Source of the DNA: Caulobacter sp. 73W
Lineage (GTDB): Bacteria; Pseudomonadota; Alphaproteobacteria; Caulobacterales; Caulobacteraceae
DNA length: 64,000 nucleotides
Direction: 5' to 3'
Assembly (NCBI RefSeq): GCF_041021955.1
Contig: NZ_CP158375.1
Span: 1,240,001 to 1,304,000 of the forward strand
The notes under the pieces are model-generated. The model did no database searches and was not told the origin of the DNA. It was given only the letters and a program-made list of their open reading frames with translations. This document shows positions 1-8,910 of the stretch, in pieces. The position numbers were made by a program, and so were the translations under genes. Position 1 is the stretch's first letter, and every line of letters begins with the position of its first letter.

Positions 1-1
1 G

Positions 2-2242
2 GAGGAGCTCTCCAAGGAGTTCCCCGAGGGCGTGAAGTACGAGATCGTCTACGACACCACCGCCTTCGTGCAGGAGTCGATCGACTCGGTGGTCCACACC
101 CTGATCGAAGCGCTGGTCCTGGTGGTCATCGTGGTCGTGGTCTTCCTGCAGAGCTGGCGCGCGTCGATCATCCCGCTGCTGGCGGTGCCGGTGTCGCTGA
201 TCGGCACCTTCGCGATCATGCTGATGCTGGGCTTCGGCCTGAACGCCCTGACCCTGTTCGGTCTGGTGCTGGCCATCGGCATCGTGGTCGATGACGCCAT
301 CGTCGTGGTCGAGAACGTGGAGCGGCACATCGCCGACGGGCTCAGCCCGCCGGAGGCCACCCGCAAGGCCATGGCCGAAGTGACCGGGCCGATCATCGCG
401 GTCGCCCTGGTGCTGTGCGCCGTGTTCGTCCCCGCCGCCTTCATCAGCGGCCTGACCGGAGAGTTCTATCGCCAGTTCGCCCTGACCATCGCCATCTCGA
501 CGGTGATCTCGGCCATCAACTCCCTGACCCTGTCGCCGGCCCTGGCCGCCGTCCTGCTCCAACCGCACGGCGCGGAGAAAGACCGCTTCCAGAAGCTGAT
601 CGACCGGGCGCTGGGCTGGTTCTTCGGACCGTTCAACCACTACTTCGGCCGCGCCTCGAACGGCTATGTGCGGACGGTGTCGCGGGTGCTGGGCAAGTCC
701 AGCGTCGCCATCGTCGTCTATGGCGGGCTGATCCTGCTGACGGTGTTCGCCTTCGCCAAGACGCCTGGCGGCTTCGTGCCGCAACAGGACAAGGCCTATG
801 TCGTCTCGATGATCCAGCTGCCCGACGCGGCGTCGCTGGACCGCACCGAGAAGGTCGTCCGCGAGGTGACCGATATCGGCATGAAGATCCCCGGCGTCGC
901 CCACGCCGTGGCCTTCCCCGGCCTGTCGATCAACGGCTTCATCAACAGCCCGAACTCCGCCGTCGTGTTCTTCCCGTTGGAGGACTTCAAGTCCCGCCGC
1001 GGGCACGACAAGTCGATGGAGACCATCGTCGGCGAGCTGAACGCCAAGCTTAGCCAGATTCCCGACGCCCAGATCGCCAGCTTCCCGCCCCCGTCCGTCC
1101 AGGGCCTGGGCACCATCGGCGGCTTCCGCATGCAGATCGTCGACAAGGCGGGCCTGGGTTCGGACGAACTGTACAAGGAAACCCAGAACCTGATCGCCAA
1201 GGCGCAGAAGGATCCGGCCCTGGCCGGGGTGTTCTCCAGCTATCAGGTGGGCGTGCCCAAGATCGAGGCCGATATCGACCGCGAGAAGGCGCGTGCTTCG
1301 GGCGTGTCCCTGACCGACCTGTTCGAGACGATGCAGGTCTATCTGGGCTCGCTGTACGTCAACGACTTCAACCGCTTTGGCCGCACCTACGAGGTCAACG
1401 TCCAGGCCGACCAGCGCTTCCGCCTGCAGCCCGAGCAGATGCTCCGACTCCAGACCCGGAACGCCGACGGCCAGATGATCCCGCTGGGGTCGTTCGTGAC
1501 CTTCAAGGAGGGCACGGGTCCTGACCGCGAGATGCACTACAACGGCCTGCTGACCGCCGAGATCAACGGCGGCCCGGCGCCCGGCTACTCCACCGGCCAG
1601 GCCCAGGCGGCGCTCGAGAAACTGGCCGCCGAGGAACTGCCGAACGGCATGGGCTTCGAGTGGACCGAGCTGACCTACCAGCAGATCCTGGCGGGCAACA
1701 CGGCGGTGTTCATCTTCCCGCTGTGCGTGCTGCTGGCCTTCCTGGTGCTGGTCGCCCAGTACGAGAGCTGGAGCCTGCCGCTGGTCGTCATCCTGATCGT
1801 GCCGATGACCCTGCTGTCGGCCCTGGGCGGGGTGTTCCTGACCCAAGGCGACAACAACATCTTCACCCAGATCGGGCTGATCGTGCTGGTCGGGTTGGCG
1901 TGCAAGAACGCCATCCTCATCGTCGAGTTCGCCCGCGAGCGGGAGATGCACGGCGACAGCCCGCTTCAGGCGGTGCTGGAAGCCTGCCGCCTGCGCCTGC
2001 GTCCGATCCTGATGACCTCGATCGCCTTCATCATGGGGGTCTACCCCCTGGTGGTGTCGCACGGGGCCGGGGCGGAGATGCGCCAGGCCATGGGCGTGGC
2101 GGTGTTCAGCGGCATGATCGGGGTGACCTTCTTCGGCCTGCTGCTGACGCCCGTCTTCTACTACGTCATCCGCCGCTTCACGGCCCGCAAGGCCGTCCTC
2201 CCCGCCCCGGCGGTCGAGGCCGAAGCGCAAGCCTCGCACTAG
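2..2242 (+). CDS. RND multidrug efflux transporter, AcrB/HAE1 family (5' end outside window)
   Basis: Inner-membrane proton-driven pump subunit that takes up drugs or other amphiphiles and passes them to an outer-membrane channel. The reading frame is open from base 2, so the gene begins upstream; about 747 residues of the usual ~1040 are present. Visible are the transmembrane helix with VVDDAIVVVENVERH, which carries the paired Asp of the proton relay, a large periplasmic loop around residues 230-540, and the late helix GLACKNAILIVEFARE with the conserved Lys. The channel gene follows 15 bp downstream, so a membrane-fusion-protein gene is expected upstream. The substrate cannot be told from sequence. 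Confidence 0.93.
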   Translation, partial: EELSKEFPEGVKYEIVYDTTAFVQESIDSVVHTLIEALVLVVIVVVVFLQSWRASIIPLLAVPVSLIGTFAIMLMLGFGLNALTLFGLVLAIGIVVDDAIVVVENVERHIADGLSPPEATRKAMAEVTGPIIAVALVLCAVFVPAAFISGLTGEFYRQFALTIAISTVISAINSLTLSPALAAVLLQPHGAEKDRFQKLIDRALGWFFGPFNHYFGRASNGYVRTVSRVLGKSSVAIVVYGGLILLTVFAFAKTPGGFVPQQDKAYVVSMIQLPDAASLDRTEKVVREVTDIGMKIPGVAHAVAFPGLSINGFINSPNSAVVFFPLEDFKSRRGHDKSMETIVGELNAKLSQIPDAQIASFPPPSVQGLGTIGGFRMQIVDKAGLGSDELYKETQNLIAKAQKDPALAGVFSSYQVGVPKIEADIDREKARASGVSLTDLFETMQVYLGSLYVNDFNRFGRTYEVNVQADQRFRLQPEQMLRLQTRNADGQMIPLGSFVTFKEGTGPDREMHYNGLLTAEINGGPAPGYSTGQAQAALEKLAAEELPNGMGFEWTELTYQQILAGNTAVFIFPLCVLLAFLVLVAQYESWSLPLVVILIVPMTLLSALGGVFLTQGDNNIFTQIGLIVLVGLACKNAILIVEFAREREMHGDSPLQAVLEACRLRLRPILMTSIAFIMGVYPLVVSHGAGAEMRQAMGVAVFSGMIGVTFFGLLLTPVFYYVIRRFTARKAVLPAPAVEAEAQASH

Positions 2243-2257
2243 GTCGGGAGAGACCTC

Positions 2258-3652
2258 ATGACCTTGCTACGCACCCTGCTCATCGCCGGCGCCAGCCTGA
2301 CGGCCGTCGCCTGCGCGGTGGGCCCTGACTACAAGGCGCCGGCCGTCGCGCCGGTCGCCTACCAGAACGCCGAGACCTTCGTCACCACGGCCAACCCCGA
2401 GGTGGAATGGTGGAAAGGCTTCGAGGACCCGATCCTCGACCAGCTCGTCATTCAGGCGCTGGGCGACAACCTGGACCTGCGCGTCGCCATCGCCCGCGTG
2501 GCCGAGGCGCGGGCCCTGTTCACAGACACCAAGCTGGACCAGCTGCCGCGGGTCACCACCCGCGGCGCCTATTCGCTGACCGACCAGCAGTTCCCGGCCG
2601 GCAATCCCCGGATCGAGATCGAGGCGTTCCAGGCCGGCTTCGACGCCGGCTGGGAGCTGGACCTGTTCGGCCGCGTGCGCCGGGGCGTGGAGGCGGCGCG
2701 CGCCGACCTCGGCGCCACGGAGGCCGACCTGCGCGACGCCCAGGTGACGGTCGCCGCCGAGGTGGCCCGCAACTACTTCGAACTGCGCGGGGCGCAGGAG
2801 CGGCTGGCCGTGGCCCGCCGCAACCTGGAGACCCAGCGCGAGACGGTGCGCCTGACCCAGGTGCGCTTCGACGTGGGTCGCGGCGACGCCATCGACGTGG
2901 CCAGCGCCACGGCGCGGATGAAGGCCACGGAAGCGGCCATCCCGGTTCTGGTCACGGCCGAGACGCGGGCGAACTACCGCCTCGCGGTCCTGACCGGCCA
3001 GCGTCCGGGCGCGCTCGACACCCTGCTGGCGCCGCGCGCCGAGGGGCTGCGACCGCTGATCAAGGCCCTGGCCATCGGCGACGCCGGCGACCTGCTGCGC
3101 CGGAGGCCTGACGTGCAGGCGGCCGAGCGCCGCCTGGCCGGACAGACCGCCCGGGTCGGGGTGGCGACGGCCGACCTGTTCCCGCGCGTCAGCGTCACCG
3201 GCTTCGTCGGCTTCCTGTCGGGGGACCTGTCGTCCTTCGGGAACGCCAGCAGCCGGGCATGGAGCGTGGCGCCGACCGTGACCTGGCCGGGCCTGGACTT
3301 CATCGGCGCCCGGGCGCGGCTGAAGGCGCAGGAGGCCCGCGAGGAGGCCAGCCTGGCGACCTATGACCAGACCGTGCTGCGGGCCATCGAGGACCTGGAG
3401 AACGCCCTGGTCGCCTATCGCCAGCAGCAGGCGCAACTGGCAAGCCTGACCGAGCAGGCCAGCGCCTCGCGCCGGGCGGCGGAGCTGGCGCGGGTGCAGT
3501 ATCGCGAGGGCGGGATCGACTTCCTTGTCCTGCTCGACGCGGAGCGCACCCTGCTGGCGGCGGAGGACGCGCTGAGCGTCGCGGAAACCGGCGTGAACAC
3601 CAATGTGGTGGCCATCTACAAGGCATTGGGCGGGGGCTGGACTCCGGCCTGA
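2258..3652 (+). CDS. NodT-family outer-membrane efflux lipoprotein (TolC-like)
   Basis: Outer-membrane channel of the tripartite efflux system with the preceding RND pump. The 464-residue product starts with a lipoprotein-type leader ending TAVAC, followed by AVGPDY, the typical start of mature NodT/OprM proteins. Two TolC-like repeats follow (about 60-250 and 270-460), including WELDLFGRVRRGVEAARA and LLRRRPDVQAAERRLA, both characteristic of the family. The start at 2258 lies 15 bp after the pump stop with GGGAGAG just upstream, so the two are almost surely one operon. Confidence 0.94.
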   Translation: MTLLRTLLIAGASLTAVACAVGPDYKAPAVAPVAYQNAETFVTTANPEVEWWKGFEDPILDQLVIQALGDNLDLRVAIARVAEARALFTDTKLDQLPRVTTRGAYSLTDQQFPAGNPRIEIEAFQAGFDAGWELDLFGRVRRGVEAARADLGATEADLRDAQVTVAAEVARNYFELRGAQERLAVARRNLETQRETVRLTQVRFDVGRGDAIDVASATARMKATEAAIPVLVTAETRANYRLAVLTGQRPGALDTLLAPRAEGLRPLIKALAIGDAGDLLRRRPDVQAAERRLAGQTARVGVATADLFPRVSVTGFVGFLSGDLSSFGNASSRAWSVAPTVTWPGLDFIGARARLKAQEAREEASLATYDQTVLRAIEDLENALVAYRQQQAQLASLTEQASASRRAAELARVQYREGGIDFLVLLDAERTLLAAEDALSVAETGVNTNVVAIYKALGGGWTPA

Positions 3653-3658
3653 TAAAGT

Positions 3659-3694
3659 CTGCGCGGGCGTTCGTCCCCAGCCACGCCCGCGCAG
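3659..3694 (+). terminator. GC-rich hairpin after the efflux operon, possible terminator
   Basis: An 11-bp perfect stem (3659-3669 with 3684-3694) and a 14-nt loop lie just after the efflux channel gene. Only a short CCCCTTT follows, not a clear T run, so an intrinsic terminator is possible but not certain. Confidence 0.4.
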
Positions 3695-3734
3695 GCCCCT
3701 TTCATCATGACGGTTCGATGACTAGCTTCACCTG

Positions 3735-4916
3735 ATGATCGAAGCTCTCCTCAAGCAGCAGATCAAGGTCGGCGACCTGACCCTGCGCCTTCCCGGCGGC
3801 AGGACGATCAGGGCCGGCGACGGGACCGGAACGCCGGTCACGGTCCGCCTCAACAGCCGGGGCGTCAGACGCATCGCCGCCAAGCCGACCCTGGGTCTTG
3901 GCGAGGCCTTCATGGACGAGGACCTGGTCTTCGAGCAGGGCCGCATGTGGGACCTGCTGGAGATCGTCGGCCGCAGCGGCTCGCGCATCCCCAAGGGACG
4001 CGGCGGGGTGCTGACCCGGCTGAAGCGGGCCATCAAGCGGCGCATCCAGCAGGCCAACGGACGGGTCGCCTCCCGCCGAAATGTGCACCACCACTACGAC
4101 ATCTCCAACGACCTCTACCGGCGGTTCCTGGACGCCGACATGCAGTACTCCTGCGCCTACTTTCCGCGCGAGGGGATAAGCCTGGAGGAGGCCCAGGCCG
4201 CCAAGAAGGCGCACATCGGCGCCAAACTGCGGATCGAACCGGGCGACGAGGTCCTGGACATCGGTTCGGGCTGGGGCGGCATGGCCATGACCCTGGCGCG
4301 CGACTTCGGCGCCGACGTCACCGGCGTGACCCTGTCCACCGAGCAGCTGGAGCTGGCCCGTGAACGGGCGGCCAAGGCGGGGCTGGCGGATCGAGCGAGG
4401 TTCGAGCTGACCGACTATCGCGACATCACGCGCACCTTCGACCGCATCGTCTCGGTCGGCATGCTGGAACATGTGGGGGCGCCGAACTTCCGGGGCTATT
4501 TCGAGACCGTCCGCCGGCTGCTGGATGAGGACGGCGTGGCCGTCATCCACTCCATCGGCCGCATGGAAGGCCCGCGCACCACCAACCTCTTCACCAACAA
4601 GTACATCTTCCCCGGCGGCTATGTGCCGGCCCTGTCGGAGATCGTCTCGGCGGCCGAGGACGCGGGCCTTTGGGTCACCGACGTGGAGATCCTGCGCATC
4701 CACTACGCCGAGACCCTGCGCCACTGGCGCGAGCGGTTCCTGGCCGATCCGGAGATCCCGTCGCTGTATGACGCGCGGTTCCTGCGCATGTGGGAGTATT
4801 ATCTGGCCTCGGCCGAGGTGGGCTTCCGCTACGGCGGGCACATGGTCTTCCAGATCCAGCTGACCCGGAAGCTCGACACCCTGCCGATCACCCGCGACTA
4901 CCTGGCGGGGAGCTGA
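3735..4916 (+). CDS. cfa: Cyclopropane-fatty-acyl-phospholipid synthase (SAM-dependent)
   Basis: Transfers a methylene group from S-adenosylmethionine to the double bond of unsaturated phospholipid acyl chains. The 393-residue protein has the two-part layout of the family: an N-terminal lipid-binding region, the signature HHYDISNDLYRRFLDADMQYSC near residue 115, the SAM loop VLDIGSGWGG near 175, and a C-terminal part with HYAETLRHWRERF. Length matches bacterial Cfa (~380-400). No strong Shine-Dalgarno is seen before the ATG at 3735. It is followed by a long intergenic palindrome and a converging thiolase gene. Confidence 0.93.
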   Translation: MIEALLKQQIKVGDLTLRLPGGRTIRAGDGTGTPVTVRLNSRGVRRIAAKPTLGLGEAFMDEDLVFEQGRMWDLLEIVGRSGSRIPKGRGGVLTRLKRAIKRRIQQANGRVASRRNVHHHYDISNDLYRRFLDADMQYSCAYFPREGISLEEAQAAKKAHIGAKLRIEPGDEVLDIGSGWGGMAMTLARDFGADVTGVTLSTEQLELARERAAKAGLADRARFELTDYRDITRTFDRIVSVGMLEHVGAPNFRGYFETVRRLLDEDGVAVIHSIGRMEGPRTTNLFTNKYIFPGGYVPALSEIVSAAEDAGLWVTDVEILRIHYAETLRHWRERFLADPEIPSLYDARFLRMWEYYLASAEVGFRYGGHMVFQIQLTRKLDTLPITRDYLAGS

Positions 4917-4920
4917 CCTT

Positions 4921-5085
4921 CTCCTCCCCTGTAGCGAAGCGTACGGGGGAGGGGGACCGCCCCCGGGCTCGACCGAACCCGAGGACAGGCTCCGCGGTGG
5001 AGGGGGCATGACTGGGCTCAGAGCAGGCGGTCGCCCCCTCCACCACCCTTCGGGCGGTCCCCCTCCCCCGCTTCGCAGGGGAGGA
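4921..5085. repeat. Long imperfect intergenic palindrome (REP/RIME-like)
   Basis: The outer arms (from CTCCTCCCCTGTAGCGAAGC at 4921 and ending GCTTCGCAGGGGAGGAG at 5085) are complementary over about 35 bp apart from two small insertions. A second inner pair, GGTGGAGGGGGC and GCCCCCTCCACC, lies inside. It sits between the converging cfa and thiolase genes and could form a large hairpin in both transcripts. A related half-element is at 11925-11981. Confidence 0.75.
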
Positions 5086-5100
5086 GAAAGGGGCAGGCCC

Positions 5101-6411
5101 TTAGTTCTGCAGCAACGCCACCGTCCCCTGGCCGCCGTCGGCGCAGATGCTGACGATGGCGCGGGAGCCCTTGGGCCGGCTGGCCAGTTCCTTGACCGCC
5201 TGGGACAGGATGCGGGCGCCCGTGGCGCCGAAGGGGTGGCCCAGCGCCAGGCTGCCGCCGTTGGGGTTCACCCGGTCCTTGGGGAACGGGCCGAAGGTGT
5301 GGGGCAGACCCACCTTGGTCTTGAGGAAGGTCTTGTCCTCCAGCGCCTTGATGTGGGCGGCGACCTGGGCGGCGAAGGCCTCGTGGATCTCCCACAGGTC
5401 GATGTCGGCGTACTTCAGGCCGTGGCGGGCGAGCAGCGTGGGGATGGCGTAGGCGGGGGCCATCAGCAGGCCCTCGGTCTTGAGGTCCACCGAGGCGACC
5501 TCGAAGTCCACCAGCTTCACGCGCGGCGTGTCGGCGGGCAGGCGCTTTAGCCCCTCCTCCGAGGCGACCCAGATGGCCGCCGCGCCATCGGTCAGCGGCG
5601 AGGAGTTGCCGGCGGTCAGGGTCCCCCGGCCGCTGGTGCGGTCGAAGGCCGGCGGCAGCTTGGCCAACTTCTCCAGCGAGGTGTCCTTGCGCGGGATCGT
5701 GTCCTTCTTCACCCCGCCCAGGGGCGCGACCAAGCTGTCGAAGAAGCCGCGATCCCAGGCGGCCACGGCGTTGACGTGGCTGGCCAGGGCGATGACGTCC
5801 TGCTCCTCGCGGGTCAGGGCCCAGTCCTTGGCGGTGATCTCGGTGTGCTCGCCCATGCTCATGCCCGTGGTGCGGTTCACCACCTTGGGAATCCACAGCT
5901 TGAGATTGGCGGGGTTGAGGGTCTTCAGGTGGGCCAGCTTCTTGCCCGTGGTCTTGGCGCCCTGGAACTTGCGGATCCAGTCGGACAGGCCCTGGGTCAG
6001 GCCGATCTGCACGCGGCTCATGGCCTCGACCCCGCCGACCAGGGCGAGGTTGCGGGCCGCGCCGTCGATCATGCCGGCGGCCTGGAAGGCGCCCATCATG
6101 CTGGTCGAGCAGGCCATGACTGTGGAATAGGCCGGGATGGTCGGGCCGACGCCGCTGTCGATCAGCACCTCGCGGGCGATGTTGCTGAAGGTCAGACTGG
6201 GGATCACCGTGCCCCAGACGGCGAAGTCGGGCGGGCCGCCTTTCAGTTGGGCGGCCATGGCCTGGACTACCGGGACCGACATGCTGATGGCGTCATAGCC
6301 GCCGAGGGGAGCGTCGACCTTGGTGAAGGGGGTGCGCAGGCCGGCGGCGAGCCAGACCTGGGGTTTCGCATGAGCGGATCTGGTGGCGGTCTTCTTCGGG
6401 GCGGCGGCCAT
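5101..6411 (-). CDS. Acetyl-CoA C-acyltransferase (thiolase, FadI-like)
   Basis: Thiolase that cleaves 3-ketoacyl-CoA in beta-oxidation, or condenses acyl-CoAs. The 436-residue product carries the nucleophilic Cys (about residue 101, in TVMACSTSMMGA), WEIHEAFAAQ, GGSLALGHPFGATG with the catalytic His near 392, and the second Cys in SICADGGQG near 423. The unusual HPFGATG and CADGGQG forms point to the FadI-like branch rather than biosynthetic PhaA. The start ATG is at 6411. It is transcribed alone, without a hydratase/dehydrogenase partner beside it. Confidence 0.92.
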   Translation of the reverse strand: MAAAPKKTATRSAHAKPQVWLAAGLRTPFTKVDAPLGGYDAISMSVPVVQAMAAQLKGGPPDFAVWGTVIPSLTFSNIAREVLIDSGVGPTIPAYSTVMACSTSMMGAFQAAGMIDGAARNLALVGGVEAMSRVQIGLTQGLSDWIRKFQGAKTTGKKLAHLKTLNPANLKLWIPKVVNRTTGMSMGEHTEITAKDWALTREEQDVIALASHVNAVAAWDRGFFDSLVAPLGGVKKDTIPRKDTSLEKLAKLPPAFDRTSGRGTLTAGNSSPLTDGAAAIWVASEEGLKRLPADTPRVKLVDFEVASVDLKTEGLLMAPAYAIPTLLARHGLKYADIDLWEIHEAFAAQVAAHIKALEDKTFLKTKVGLPHTFGPFPKDRVNPNGGSLALGHPFGATGARILSQAVKELASRPKGSRAIVSICADGGQGTVALLQN

Positions 6412-6471
6412 GGATGTCTCCCAATCAGGGCTGACAGCTTAGCTAGGCATCGCGACGCCGGATTGAAGATT

Positions 6472-6732
6472 TCAGCGGCGCTTCTTCTTCGAGAACGGCT
6501 TCCAGCGCAGGAAGCCGCGGATGGCCGGGCCGATCACCGGAGTGCGCAGGATCGGCTTCACCGCGCTGGGCCGGGTCTTCACGAAGCACATCACCGCGCC
6601 GATCCAGAAGATCGTGGTCGGCATGCCGGGGATGAAGATGTTGGCCGTGCCGATGGCGAACAGCGTCCCGCCCACGGCGTCGAGCGTCCAGCGGTAGACG
6701 CGGGATCGGGGACGGCGGGCGGAGGGCTTCAT
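6472..6732 (-). CDS. DUF454 (YbaN-like) small inner-membrane protein
   Basis: An 86-residue protein with two hydrophobic helices separated by the family signature: FIPGMPTTIFWIGAVMCF followed by a basic C-terminus ending KPFSKKKRR. This matches the core of DUF454/YbaN proteins, whose function is unknown. It is a little shorter than the E. coli protein (~125 aa). I chose the ATG at 6732, before MKPSARRP, because the open frame further upstream runs antisense across ubiA and looks like a GC artefact. Confidence 0.75.
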   Translation of the reverse strand: MKPSARRPRSRVYRWTLDAVGGTLFAIGTANIFIPGMPTTIFWIGAVMCFVKTRPSAVKPILRTPVIGPAIRGFLRWKPFSKKKRR

Positions 6733-6805
6733 CGGGCGGGACAATGGCGCCGTTTTACGCGAATGGCTCGCAATATCGTTGATCGAGATCAGTGGGGGAA
6801 GATGG

Positions 6806-6841
6806 GGCCGCCCTCCCTGGGGGAGAGATGGGAGGGCGGCC
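6806..6841. repeat. Perfect 12-bp inverted repeat in the DUF454-ubiA divergent region
   Basis: GGCCGCCCTCCC (6806-6817) is exactly complementary to GGGAGGGCGGCC (6830-6841), with a 12-nt spacer. A weaker second hairpin built from GGCCTCTGCTCC and GGAGCGGGAGAGGCC follows up to about 6880. It lies between divergent genes, so it resembles a mobile intergenic palindrome more than a terminator. Confidence 0.65.
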
Positions 6842-6957
6842 AGGGCCTCTGCTCCGCGGCGATGGGAGCGGGAGAGGCCGTCGGGGTGAGAACAACCTCG
6901 GCTTACCCCTGCCAGAAATCCAATTGATTGTTTTTCTCGATCCGATTGGAAGGTTCT

Positions 6958-7920
6958 ATGGCGCGTCCGCCCAAGCGTCGCGGTAAGCCAAGGGCCATGA
7001 CCACGCCCCTTCCCGACGCCGCGCCCGCCAACTGGGTGGACCGGCTGGCTCCCCCCGCCCTGCGTCCCTGGCTGCGGCTGGGCCGCTTCGACCGGCCGGC
7101 GGGAATCTGGCTGCTGATGCTGCCCGGCTGGCAGGGGATCGCCCTGGCCTCGGCGGCGCGGGAGCAGCTGCCCAGCCCCTGGCTGCTGCTGGCCTTCTTC
7201 CTCGGCGCGGCGCTGATGCGGGCGGCGGGCTGCGCCTATAACGACATCGTCGATCGCGACTTCGACGCCCAGGTGGCGCGCACCGCCCTGCGGCCGATCC
7301 CGGCGGGAGAGATCAGCGTCAAGCAGGCCTGGGCCTTCGTGGTCGGCTGCTCGCTGGTCTCGCTGCTGATCCTGCTGAGCCTGGGGACCACGGCCATCGT
7401 CCTGGGCGTGCTGTCGCTGGGCCTGGTGGCCGGCTATCCGTTCATGAAGCGGATCACCTGGTGGCCGCAGGCGTGGCTGGGCCTGACCTTCAACTGGGGG
7501 GCGCCGCTGGGCTATGCGGCGGTGACGGGCATGGTCGAGCCGCCTGCCCTGCTGCTGTACGCGGCGGGCGTCTTCTGGACCCTGGGCTACGACACCATCT
7601 ACGCCCTGCAGGACATCGAGGACGACGCCCTGGCTGGGGTGAAGTCGTCCGCCCGCCGCCTGGGCAAGGGGGTGCGCAAGGGGGTGTTCGGCTTCTACGT
7701 CCTGACCGCCCTGCTGGCGGCGGCGGCGGCGTGGTCGTCGGCCTTGGGGCCGATCGCCTTCACCCCGATCTGGGCGGTGTTCGCGGCGCATCTGCTGGCG
7801 CAGGTGGTGCTGCTGAAGCCGGACCAGCCGCAGCACGCGCTGAAGCTGTTCAAGTCCAACGCCTGGGCGGGGCTGATCCTGTTCGTCGCCCTGGCCGCCG
7901 GGATGTTCAACAACAGCTGA
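6958..7920 (+). CDS. ubiA: 4-hydroxybenzoate polyprenyltransferase (ubiquinone biosynthesis)
   Basis: Membrane prenyltransferase that attaches the polyprenyl tail to 4-hydroxybenzoate in ubiquinone synthesis. The protein has the first Asp-rich motif NDIVDRDFDAQVARTALRPI and the second, YDTIYALQDIEDD, embedded among 7-9 transmembrane helices. The ATG at 6958 is preceded by GGAAGG at good spacing; an alternative ATG at 6997 (MTTPLPDAAP) would give a 307-residue protein. It shares an intergenic region with the divergent DUF454 gene. Confidence 0.93.
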   Translation: MARPPKRRGKPRAMTTPLPDAAPANWVDRLAPPALRPWLRLGRFDRPAGIWLLMLPGWQGIALASAAREQLPSPWLLLAFFLGAALMRAAGCAYNDIVDRDFDAQVARTALRPIPAGEISVKQAWAFVVGCSLVSLLILLSLGTTAIVLGVLSLGLVAGYPFMKRITWWPQAWLGLTFNWGAPLGYAAVTGMVEPPALLLYAAGVFWTLGYDTIYALQDIEDDALAGVKSSARRLGKGVRKGVFGFYVLTALLAAAAAWSSALGPIAFTPIWAVFAAHLLAQVVLLKPDQPQHALKLFKSNAWAGLILFVALAAGMFNNS

Positions 7921-7968
7921 CCCCGCGTCACGCTTGGCGCGCCAGCCCCGTGGTGAGATGATCCCGCC

Positions 7969-8910
7969 ATGGCCGCCGCAGCCCGCGTCAACCCGAAGGA
8001 CTTCTTCACGCCCGAGGAATGGGCGCCGCTGTCCGCGCGCTCATCGTGGAAGGGGCTGGCCCTGGTCGCCCATGCCTGGATCGTCATCGCGGCGGCGGGG
8101 GCGATGTTCGTGGTCTGGCCGAACCCGCTGACCTTCGTCCTAATGGTGATGATCACCGGCACGCGGCAGCTGGGCCTGGCGATCCTGATGCACGACGCGG
8201 CCCATGGCTGCCTGCACAGGAACCTGAAGGTCAACGACTGGGTCGGCCAGTGGCTGTGCGCCGCGCCGGTGGGCGGAAACCTGGTCGGCTATCGCACCTA
8301 TCACCTGACCCATCACAAGTTCGCCCAGCAGGCGGAGGATCCGGACCTGGTCCTGTCCGCCCCCTTCCCCACCACCCGCGCCAGCCTGCGCCGCAAGATC
8401 GTCCGCGACCTGACGGGGCAGACCTTCTTCAAGCAGCGGTTCGGGCCGCTGCTGGCGCGGCTTAAGAAGCGCGAGCACGGGCAGCCGGCGGGCGCGATTT
8501 TCGCCACCGAGGCGGCGCGGTCGGCGGTGTTCCTGCTGTGGAATCTCGGCCTGTTCGCGGTGCTGGCGGCGACGGGATACTGGTGGGCCTATTTCGTCTG
8601 CTGGCTGCTGCCGCTGGCGACGTGGTTCCCGCTGGTCACGCGCCTGCGCAACATCGCCGAGCATGCCCTGGTGGCCAAGGACGAGGCCGATGCCCTGCGC
8701 CACGCCCGCACCACCAAGGCCAACTGGATCGAACGCGCCCTGATCGCCCCCTACTGGGTGAACTTCCATGGGGAGCACCACATGTTCATGCACCTGCCCT
8801 GCTGGAGCCTGCCGCGCGCCAACCGGGTGCTGGAGAAGAAGGGCGTGACCCAGGGGATGCTCACCGCGCCGGGCTATCTGACCGTGCTGAAGGCGGCCTC
8901 CGCCGCGTGA
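7969..8910 (+). CDS. Membrane fatty acid desaturase family protein
   Basis: A di-iron membrane desaturase or hydroxylase acting on acyl chains or a similar lipid. The three histidine boxes are clear: HDAAHG, HLTHHKFAQ and HGEHHMFMHLP, spread over a 313-residue protein with hydrophobic segments between them. The exact substrate (acyl lipid, carotenoid or other) cannot be read from the sequence. Its stop overlaps the GTG start of the downstream methyltransferase, so the two genes are translationally coupled. Confidence 0.85.
   Translation: MAAAARVNPKDFFTPEEWAPLSARSSWKGLALVAHAWIVIAAAGAMFVVWPNPLTFVLMVMITGTRQLGLAILMHDAAHGCLHRNLKVNDWVGQWLCAAPVGGNLVGYRTYHLTHHKFAQQAEDPDLVLSAPFPTTRASLRRKIVRDLTGQTFFKQRFGPLLARLKKREHGQPAGAIFATEAARSAVFLLWNLGLFAVLAATGYWWAYFVCWLLPLATWFPLVTRLRNIAEHALVAKDEADALRHARTTKANWIERALIAPYWVNFHGEHHMFMHLPCWSLPRANRVLEKKGVTQGMLTAPGYLTVLKAASAA

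Noticed and set aside
3705..5009. A 434-residue open frame on the minus strand across cfa
   Set aside because: Low-complexity, Arg/Gly/Asp/His-rich translation in a GC-rich genome, fully antisense to a convincing Cfa. Such shadow frames are common here.
6779..6792. FixK-like TTGATCGAGATCAG between DUF454 and ubiA
   Set aside because: The last base breaks the TTGA-N6-TCAA consensus and its distance to either start is unusual.
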